From: Synechococcales cyanobacterium PMM_0003
GTDB taxonomy: Bacteria > Cyanobacteriota > Cyanobacteriia > Pseudanabaenales > Pseudanabaenaceae
Assembly (NCBI GenBank): GCA_949128015.1
Contig: CASBRC010000368.1
Coordinates: forward strand, 1-7,612
Length of the DNA stretch: 7,612 bases
Direction: 5' to 3'
In this document: positions 1 through 5,063 of the stretch, one piece after another
Layout: each line of letters starts with the position of its first letter
Numbering within the stretch: position 1 is the stretch's first letter
The notes under the pieces: model-generated
What the model was told of the DNA's origin: nothing
What the model saw: the letters and a program-made list of their open reading frames with translations, nothing else
Databases searched by the model: none
Position numbers and translations under genes: made by a program

Positions 1-10
1 CCTATCAAAA

Positions 11-63
11 AACTAATTTCAAGGTTTGTATCACTGTAGGCGGTGCAAACCTTGAAAGTAGTT
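11..63 (-). terminator. Stem-loop, likely intrinsic terminator of the minus-strand fusion gene
   Basis: Positions 11-28 and 46-63 are inverted repeats matching at 17 of 18 positions (core CAAGGTTTG / CAAACCTTG), and G-U pairs could extend the stem inward to 32/42. Read on the minus strand, the stem is followed directly by a run of T (complement of the A-run at 7-12), the form of a factor-independent terminator. It lies about 125 bp past the stop of the upstream minus-strand gene, beyond the palindromic element at 62-177, whose edge it just touches. It may instead belong to a repeat or to a gene left of the window. Confidence 0.45.
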
Positions 64-177
64 ATAGCTATCGCCACTTGTATTAAGACAAACCAAAACC
101 CAAAAAGTAGAGGCGGCGCTCCGCGCCGCCTCTACTTTTTGGGTTTTATGTCCTAACATACTTAGCGATAGCTATAA
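62..177. repeat. Nested palindromic MITE-like element
   Basis: The ends form a perfect 13-bp inverted repeat (62-74 TTATAGCTATCGC against 165-177). The repeat continues inward imperfectly: 72-90 matches the complement of 149-167 at about 13 of 19 positions. At the centre, 95-147 is a perfect 25-bp stem with a 3-nt loop. The whole 116 bp is therefore near-palindromic with no room for a protein, which fits a non-autonomous miniature inverted-repeat element or a REP-like cyanobacterial repeat. Its right edge is 12 bp past the stop of the fusion gene. No clear target-site duplication was seen, so mobility is inferred from architecture only. Confidence 0.6.
95..147. terminator. Perfect 25-bp hairpin, possible bidirectional terminator
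   Basis: The arms 95-119 and 123-147 are exact reverse complements around the loop TCC (120-122). The tip is GC-only (GGCGGCGC / GCGCCGCC). The outer arms carry A-runs on the left and T-runs on the right, so a G+C-rich hairpin followed by a T-run is presented on both strands. It lies 42 bp past the stop of the minus-strand fusion gene and could end its transcript. The AAAACCC ends recur in the hairpin at 4673-4731. Confidence 0.55.
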
Positions 178-188
178 GAAGCAGGAAT

Positions 189-2747
189 CTAATTGTCTAG
201 CAGAACGGAGTCTTTAGAGAGCGCAATCTGGAGCTTACAGAAACCATCAATGTGACTACAAAAATCTTGGATATGCTGCTCAGCCCAAGCTTGCCCATTG
301 CTCATTGACGTATCAAAGCCGTTTGCAAAGACATGTACAAGCGGATCGCCTGCGTCGGGTAGCACCAAGACCCAATCGTGATCGCTATAAAAAACCTTTA
401 CACCATCGATCAGCTCAATTTTTTCGCGCCCATAAGATTCGACCAAATGACGCATGAGTGTACCTTTGACACTCCAAGGACAACGCACGATCTGTTTACG
501 GAAATGACAACGGGGCAAATGCAACCTTACTTGCGACAGCGATCGCTTTTGTAGAGTGATCCATTCCATGATCTTGGCGATACTAAACATCGCATCAAAT
601 CCTGAGTGAAGCTGCGGGAAAATAAAACCCATGTCGGCGGAACCGCCTAGTACCACACCTTCATGACTGTGACAAGTCGCCATCAATGCGGTTGGGTTTG
701 CCTTTGTCCGAATAACTTTACCTCCATGCTTCTCGGCAATCAGTTCTACAAGTCCCGAAGTCGATACAGGGACAACGACAGTCCCACCGCGCTGAGATGT
801 CAACACCATTTCCACCATCAGCCCTGTTAAGACTTCATCGCGAATTGGCTTACCCAATTCATCAATCAAGATAAATTTTTCGCCATTGGCATAGACTTGC
901 ACCCCAAAGTTGGCTCTGACCGCTTTGACCACATCGGTTAGTTGGATCAACATTTTTTCGCGTGCATCAGGAGCTGGAGCGATCTCATTGAGGCTGGCAT
1001 TTAGCACCACCACATCGGTGCTAAATTTGCCTAAAATCCTTGGTAAGACCGCACCTGAGACCGCATAAACATAGTCAATAACGATTTTCTTGCAATCGCT
1101 AAATCTGATTGCCTCAACATCAATATTTTTGGCAAAGCCACTGTTGTAATAATCTAAGACACGAGTGGGATAGCTAATTTCACCAATTTCTTCAATACGG
1201 GCGCGGCGAAAATCCTCTTTAAAAAATGTGCTTTCAATCTTTTTCTCAGCAGATTTATTGATATTGATCCCATTCGCATCTAGAAACTCAATCATTACGC
1301 AGTCATTGCGATCGGGATGTACGCGCACATGGATGCCACCGACAACGCCTAGGCTTGGGGCAATAAATCGGGAGATGGGGATCGCTGTGGCTTCTAGGTT
1401 CTCGACATTGATTCCCACTGACATCAAGCCCGAAATTAGCGATCGCGTTAGCATTCGGCAAATCGTGCGTTGGTCACGCGAAACCATCACATGGGAATTA
1501 GGACGCAATGTTGCACCATAGGCCGCGCCTAACTTCACGGCAAATTCGGGCGTAATATCGACATTGGCTAAGCCAGACACACTATATTGCCCAAACAGAT
1601 TTCTTGCAGCCATCGCCCCCCAGATCAAGTTTGTCGTTACGGTTGCACCAGCCTCTACATGTTTGCTGGGCCAAATTCGGACATTTGGGAAAACCCTTGC
1701 CTCTTCACCGATCACGGAATTTGAGCCGACCACTGCGCCTTCCATCACATGAGCGCGGCGACTAATGCGGGCATTGCGGGAAATCGTGCAAGCCCAGAGA
1801 TGGCATTCTTCGCTAATCATGGCACTATTGCCAATAATCGGACGTTGAAGATCGCAATCTGTACCAATAGTGACGCGATCGCCGATGATTGTACCTGCGG
1901 AAATTTTAGTGCGATCGCCGATCGAGCAATTACTACCAATCAGCACAGGTGTTTCAATCTGGACGGTGGGCGATATGACTGTATGCTTGCCAATCCACAA
2001 TCCTGTCCGCAACTGTACATAGTCAAGATCTAGGTGAACACGACCTCTGATCGCATCATACTGAGCTTGTCGATATGCCTCTAAAGACCCAATATCACAC
2101 CAATAGCCACTAGCGATATAGCCAAACATTGGCACATTTTTAGCGAGTAAAAGCGGAAACAGATCGTTAGAAAAGTCACTTGGCTCATTAGCTGTTAAAA
2201 AGTCTAAGACTTCAGGCTCAAAAATATAAATACCTGTATTGACCGTATCCGAAAAAACCTCGCTTGTTGAGGGTTTTTCTAAAAATCTTATGATGCGATC
2301 TTCCTTATCAGTAATCACTACCCCAAAAGCCATAGGATCGCTGACTCGACGCAAAATTATAGTTGCCTGTGATTTTTTGGCTCGGTGAAATTTGATTGCG
2401 GCGGTGAGGTCAAAGTCGGTGACGCTATCACCGCTAATTACCAAAAAAGTACTATCTAAGAGACTTTCCACATTTTTGACGCAGCCTGATGTCCCTAGTG
2501 GTTGATCTTCCTCAACCACATACATCATATTCACGCCAAAGTCCGATCCATCGCCAAAATGTTCGCGAATTACATCAGGTAAATAATGCAATGTCGCAAT
2601 TACTTCACGAATACCGTGACGCTTCAATAAATTGAGAATATGTTCGGTGATAGGACGATTTAGCACCGAAACCATCGGTTTTGGCAGATCGCATGTAAGT
2701 GGGCGCAATCTCGTTCCAGAACCACCTGCCATCAATACCGCTCGCAT
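189..2747 (-). CDS. Mannose-1-phosphate guanylyltransferase fused to a phosphomannomutase-like domain
   Basis: An 852-residue cytoplasmic protein in three parts. Residues 1-235 are a nucleotidyltransferase: GGSGTRLRPLT (8-18), PKP (22-24), GTSG (85-88), SGD with metal ligand D107, FLEKP (155-159), VNTGIY (169-174) and GYWCDIG with D218. Residues about 250-375 are left-handed beta-helix hexapeptide repeats (IG.., VIG.., IIGD). Residues about 380-852 have the phosphohexomutase fold. Such fusions of about 840 residues are typical of cyanobacteria and are annotated as making GDP-mannose (or another NDP-sugar) from a sugar 1-phosphate for polysaccharides and glycans. The exact sugar and nucleotide cannot be read from the sequence. 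The mutase half has lost its hallmark residues: HVRVHPDRND (473-482) replaces the TASHNP serine loop, YANGEK (619-624) the DGDADR metal loop, GGSADMG (701-707) the GEGNGG-type sugar loop, and LPDAGDP (796-802) the RPSGTEP phosphate loop. It is probably non-catalytic. The ATG is preceded by GAGG four bases upstream. It is divergent from pyrF. Confidence 0.9.
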   Translation of the reverse strand: MRAVLMAGGSGTRLRPLTCDLPKPMVSVLNRPITEHILNLLKRHGIREVIATLHYLPDVIREHFGDGSDFGVNMMYVVEEDQPLGTSGCVKNVESLLDSTFLVISGDSVTDFDLTAAIKFHRAKKSQATIILRRVSDPMAFGVVITDKEDRIIRFLEKPSTSEVFSDTVNTGIYIFEPEVLDFLTANEPSDFSNDLFPLLLAKNVPMFGYIASGYWCDIGSLEAYRQAQYDAIRGRVHLDLDYVQLRTGLWIGKHTVISPTVQIETPVLIGSNCSIGDRTKISAGTIIGDRVTIGTDCDLQRPIIGNSAMISEECHLWACTISRNARISRRAHVMEGAVVGSNSVIGEEARVFPNVRIWPSKHVEAGATVTTNLIWGAMAARNLFGQYSVSGLANVDITPEFAVKLGAAYGATLRPNSHVMVSRDQRTICRMLTRSLISGLMSVGINVENLEATAIPISRFIAPSLGVVGGIHVRVHPDRNDCVMIEFLDANGININKSAEKKIESTFFKEDFRRARIEEIGEISYPTRVLDYYNSGFAKNIDVEAIRFSDCKKIVIDYVYAVSGAVLPRILGKFSTDVVVLNASLNEIAPAPDAREKMLIQLTDVVKAVRANFGVQVYANGEKFILIDELGKPIRDEVLTGLMVEMVLTSQRGGTVVVPVSTSGLVELIAEKHGGKVIRTKANPTALMATCHSHEGVVLGGSADMGFIFPQLHSGFDAMFSIAKIMEWITLQKRSLSQVRLHLPRCHFRKQIVRCPWSVKGTLMRHLVESYGREKIELIDGVKVFYSDHDWVLVLPDAGDPLVHVFANGFDTSMSNGQAWAEQHIQDFCSHIDGFCKLQIALSKDSVLLDN

Positions 2748-2814
2748 AGATCCTCACAAACGTCAATACGTAATAGGATTAGTCTCTAGTATCGTTCAAA
2801 TTTGCGATAAAGCA

Positions 2815-3528
2815 ATGAAAATAAACCTTAATCCTGAAGTCGATCCCCAAACAAAAATTATCGTGGCGTTGGATTTTCCATCTGCTAATGAAGCGATAAG
2901 TTTTTGCGATCGCATACCCGAAGTAGGTTTCTGGAAAGTCGGACTAGAGCTATTTATCGCTGATGGTAAGACGATTTTACAGGAACTAAAAGCACGTAAT
3001 AAAAAGATATTTCTCGATTTAAAGCTGCATGACATCCCGAATACAGTTGGTTCGGCATGTCGAGTGGCGACTAAATATGGTGCTGATTTCCTAACAATCC
3101 ATGCTTCGGGTGGGAAAGCGATGATGCAAGCTGCTCAAGCCGAAATTCAAGGTTCATCAACACAGCTTTTGGCGATCTCGCTATTAACTAGTATTTCTGC
3201 TCTCGAATTAAAATCTGATTTACAAGTACCGCTAGAAGTCTCTGAATATGTTTCTAAGTTAGTATTTTTAGCCCAATCAAGCGGACTGACGGGTGCAGTC
3301 TGTTCACCCCATGAAGTTGCTAATTTGCGATCGCAATTGGGTAATGATTTTTGTTTTGTGACCCCTGGAGTACGCCCCGCAGGTGCAGCCGTTGGCGATC
3401 AAAGTCGAGTGATGACTCCCAAAAATGCGATCGCAGCAGGTGCAAATTATTTAGTAATCGGTAGACCGATTACGGCTGCACCTGATCCTGTGGCGGCATG
3501 GAAGCAAATTTGCCAAGACTTGCTTTAG
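2815..3528 (+). CDS. pyrF: Orotidine 5'-phosphate decarboxylase
   Basis: A 237-residue enzyme converting OMP to UMP, the last step of de novo pyrimidine synthesis; a cytoplasmic TIM barrel. Visible motifs: IIVALDF with substrate-binding D20, KVGLELF with K41, the catalytic DLKLHDIPNT (68-77; D68, K70, D73), TIHASGG (94-100), TPGVRPAG (183-190) and the phosphate-binding VIGRPIT (214-220). The length is normal for the bacterial short-form family. The frame stays open upstream to 2632, but that stretch overlaps the opposite-strand fusion gene and has no OMPDC similarity. The first ATG giving a family-like N-terminus is at 2815, with no strong Shine-Dalgarno sequence. The TAG stop lies inside the terminator palindrome at 3524-3570. 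It appears monocistronic; I could not pick a convincing promoter in the 67-bp divergent gap. Confidence 0.96.
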   Translation: MKINLNPEVDPQTKIIVALDFPSANEAISFCDRIPEVGFWKVGLELFIADGKTILQELKARNKKIFLDLKLHDIPNTVGSACRVATKYGADFLTIHASGGKAMMQAAQAEIQGSSTQLLAISLLTSISALELKSDLQVPLEVSEYVSKLVFLAQSSGLTGAVCSPHEVANLRSQLGNDFCFVTPGVRPAGAAVGDQSRVMTPKNAIAAGANYLVIGRPITAAPDPVAAWKQICQDLL

Positions 3529-3570
3529 AAACCAAAAAAACTCGCTTTGCGAGTCTTTTTGGTTTCTAAA
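3524..3570. terminator. Bidirectional terminator shared by pyrF and the DUF2237 gene
   Basis: Two 22-nt arms (3524-3545 and 3549-3570) match at 21 of 22 positions around a TTT loop. The core ACTCGC-TTT-GCGAGT is followed by CTTTTT on the plus strand and by seven T on the minus strand, a textbook intrinsic terminator in both directions. The TAG stop of pyrF (3526-3528) and the TAG stop of the convergent gene (3566-3568, minus) sit at mirror positions and pair with each other at the foot of the stem. Confidence 0.88.
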
Positions 3571-3928
3571 TTGCGTGCTTTTGTAATTGATCGAGAGAGA
3601 CAATTTTTAAAGCTGCTTCATGGGTAGCGGCAAGATCTACCTGCGGCGCAACTCCTGCTTCTAAGGCTTCTTTCCAGCGCGATGCACATAAACACCAGCG
3701 ATCGCCTGCCTTTAATCCTACAAAATTAAACATTGGTGCAGGTGTCCTTAAGTCATTACCTTGAGCCTTGGTATAGTCTAGAAACTCATCGGTAACTTGA
3801 GCGCAGATGACATGCACTCCAATATCGCGATCGCCTGTTTGACAAAATCCATCACGATAAAATCCTGTCACTGGCGATGAGCAGCATAGCTCCAAGTTCT
3901 CGCCTAAAACGTTTTTGATTACTGTCAT
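3566..3928 (-). CDS. DUF2237 family protein
   Basis: A 120-residue soluble protein matching the DUF2237 family, which has no established biochemical function. The family signature runs through the whole length: NVLGENLELC (6-15), TGFYRDGFC (21-29), a region with DIGVHVICAQVTDEFL (35-50), GNDLRTP (57-63), GLKAGDRWCLCASRW (71-85) and ATHEAAL (101-107). It has six cysteines (15, 16, 29, 42, 79, 81), several within conserved motifs, suggesting a redox, metal or structural role; that is an inference. The frame is open 36 codons further upstream, but that part merely translates the C-rich repeat at 3963-4057, so the ATG at 3928 is preferred; it lacks a clear Shine-Dalgarno. It lies downstream of def on the same strand and could be co-transcribed if the repeat is read through. 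Confidence 0.87.
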   Translation of the reverse strand: MTVIKNVLGENLELCCSSPVTGFYRDGFCQTGDRDIGVHVICAQVTDEFLDYTKAQGNDLRTPAPMFNFVGLKAGDRWCLCASRWKEALEAGVAPQVDLAATHEAALKIVSLDQLQKHAI

Positions 3929-3962
3929 AATTTTCACTGCTGTTACGTGGAAAGAAAATTCA

Positions 3963-4057
3963 CCACATCCCCCAACCCCTTCTCCTTGCAAGGAGAAGGG
4001 GAGCCAGAGTTTTTCTTGTTCCCCTCTCCTTTGCAAGGAGAGGGGTTAGGGGTGAGG
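3963..4057. repeat. C-rich double-hairpin intergenic repeat
   Basis: Two related palindromes lie side by side. 3976-4001 is a perfect 26-bp palindrome centred on CCTTGCAAGG. 4021-4045 has 11-bp arms (CCCCTCTCCTT / AAGGAGAGGGG) around TGC. The outer flanks are again roughly inverted (CCCCCAACCCC on the left, GGGGTTAGGGG on the right), so the whole 95 bp can fold as one structure or as two hairpins. From memory, C/T-rich CTCCTTGCAAGGAG repeats are widespread between genes in filamentous cyanobacterial genomes. It separates def from the DUF2237 gene and would be in their transcript if they are co-transcribed. Confidence 0.8.
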
Positions 4058-4068
4058 TTTTTAGGGGC

Positions 4069-4641
4069 TTACATCAGTTGTAAAATATTTTGATATTCCG
4101 CTTCAGAAGCTAGATCAAGAGTACTTTCTACGCGATCTAAAAATACCTTGCCTTCTAAATGATCGTATTCATGTTGGAATATTCTTGCCACAAAATCAGT
4201 TAGTTTAGCGGTCTGCGGATTGCCTTGGCGATCTAAATAGGCAACTTCGATTTCCCGATAGCGTGGCACTAACCCACGAATCATCGGCACTGACAAACAA
4301 CCTTCCCAGCCTTTTTCGGTTTCCTCTGAATGCGAAACGATCTGAGGATTGATCATCGCGGTCGGTTCCATTTGGGGCGCGTGCGGATAACGCTCATTGG
4401 GATGTGAGGCAACGATAATTAATTGTAGCGATCGCCCAATTTGAGGAGCCGCTATACCAACGCCATTACTTTTTTTAAGCGTAACTAGCATCTCATCTAT
4501 TAATTGCTGGATTTTGCGATCGCAAATATTTGCGATCGGTTGAGCGATTTCTCTCAGGATTGGGTTACCAAGCTGGTAAACAGTTAGTTTCTGAGAACTT
4601 TGACTAAAATTAAATATTTTTTTAAGCGATCGGGCAAACAT
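4069..4641 (-). CDS. def: Peptide deformylase
   Basis: A 190-residue metalloenzyme removing the formyl group from the N-terminal methionine of new proteins. All three family motifs are intact: GVGIAAPQ (60-67, with Q67), EGCLSVP (113-119, metal ligand C115) and QHEYDH (156-161; ligands H157 and H161, catalytic E158). Before the usual beginning of the fold (LTVYQLGNPILR, from residue 19) there is a basic, Phe-containing extension of about 18 residues. The ATG at 4641 has an AAAGG about ten bases upstream, so the extension is probably real. Only about 30 bp separate the start from the strong hairpin at 4673-4731, so its promoter must be very compact, overlap the hairpin, or be replaced by read-through from the small upstream gene. 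No methionyl-tRNA formyltransferase gene is adjacent. Confidence 0.95.
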   Translation of the reverse strand: MFARSLKKIFNFSQSSQKLTVYQLGNPILREIAQPIANICDRKIQQLIDEMLVTLKKSNGVGIAAPQIGRSLQLIIVASHPNERYPHAPQMEPTAMINPQIVSHSEETEKGWEGCLSVPMIRGLVPRYREIEVAYLDRQGNPQTAKLTDFVARIFQHEYDHLEGKVFLDRVESTLDLASEAEYQNILQLM

Positions 4642-4672
4642 AAATTAATTACCTTTAGCTGTACTAAGCAAG

Positions 4673-4731
4673 TAAAACCCAAATAATTTAAACAACTCGC
4701 GAAGCGAGTTGTTTAAATTATTTGGGTTTTA
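4673..4731. terminator. Perfect 28-bp hairpin between the small gene and def
   Basis: The arms 4673-4700 and 4704-4731 are exact reverse complements around the loop GAA. The tip is ACTCGC-GAA-GCGAGT, the same six-base stem as in the terminator at 3524-3570, and the ends are AAAACCCAAAT / ATTTGGGTTTT as in the hairpin at 95-147. The TAA stop of the small minus-strand gene (4729-4731) lies in the base of the stem. It probably terminates or stabilises that transcript. The T-run on the minus strand is interrupted (GTTTAAATTATTT), so it may be a leaky terminator. Confidence 0.7.
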
Positions 4732-4956
4732 AGCTTTCGGATTTGCCTCGTAAGCAAGAATATCGATTAAAGCATCAGCTTCGGTGACAGCTAAACGTGC
4801 TTTTTGGTACTCATCCTCAAACCTAGCATTAGCAGCCGTCAATCCTTGCATGATCATAATCGCAAAATATTCACGTTTAGTCATTCCTTCGACAAGGCTA
4901 TCAGTATCTCGGTTATAACCAACAGGAAATACGCTATCAGTGCGTCTAGTGGACAT
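4729..4956 (-). CDS. Small phage-like protein of unknown function
   Basis: A 75-residue protein, mostly polar N-terminus then helical. The segment GMTKREYFAIMIMQGL (24-39) followed by AVTEADALIDIL (56-67) strongly resembles short proteins common in phages and prophages, which carry GLTKREYFAAMAMQG and, near the C-terminus, a YADALI-type sequence. I know of no defined function for those. There is no membrane segment or catalytic motif. The ATG at 4956 is preceded by AGGA about nine bases upstream; an in-frame TTG six codons further out (4974) is less likely because this Shine-Dalgarno lies inside that extension. It is divergent from the cyclase gene across about 107 bp; a TAAAAT -10-like box occurs on the minus strand (4988-4993). 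The stop is in the hairpin at 4673-4731. No other phage genes are visible. Confidence 0.75.
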   Translation of the reverse strand: MSTRRTDSVFPVGYNRDTDSLVEGMTKREYFAIMIMQGLTAANARFEDEYQKARLAVTEADALIDILAYEANPKA

Positions 4957-5011
4957 ATATTGTTTTCCTAACAAAATATCAAGGCATATTTTAGCATCAA
5001 CAATCTCAGGA

Positions 5012-5039
5012 TTGACTATCCATAAAAGTCATATAAGAT
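5012..5039 (+). promoter_or_regulatory. Candidate sigma-70-type promoter for the cyclase gene
   Basis: TTGACT (5012-5017) lies 16 bp before TAAGAT (5034-5039), giving five of six and four of six matches to the -35 and -10 consensus. Transcription would begin near 5046, leaving a leader of about 18 nt. A short dyad, TGACT (5013-5017) with AGTCA (5027-5031), overlaps the -35 box and spacer and might be a regulator site. This is a consensus match only. Confidence 0.4.
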
Positions 5040-5063
5040 TTTGATTTAGTTTAAAAAAATATT

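Noticed and set aside
1228..2033. Three open frames on the plus strand inside the fusion gene
   Set aside because: They are antisense shadows of a clearly coding gene and have no recognisable protein features.
2251..2279. Terminator-like hairpin (11-nt arms, one mismatch, T-run on the minus strand) inside the fusion gene
   Set aside because: It lies within the conserved nucleotidyltransferase domain just after the FLEKP motif, so the sequence is explained by coding; early termination there is possible but unsupported.
2632..2814. Open frame extending pyrF by 61 codons upstream
   Set aside because: It overlaps the opposite-strand fusion gene, has no similarity to OMP decarboxylases, and the ATG at 2815 gives the normal family length and N-terminus.
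3929..4036. 36-codon N-terminal extension of the DUF2237 gene
   Set aside because: It translates the C-rich palindromic repeat; the family homology begins only after the ATG at 3928.
3963..4057. CRISPR-like repeats
   Set aside because: There are only two palindromic units of unequal sequence with no regular spacers; no CRISPR array was seen anywhere in the window.
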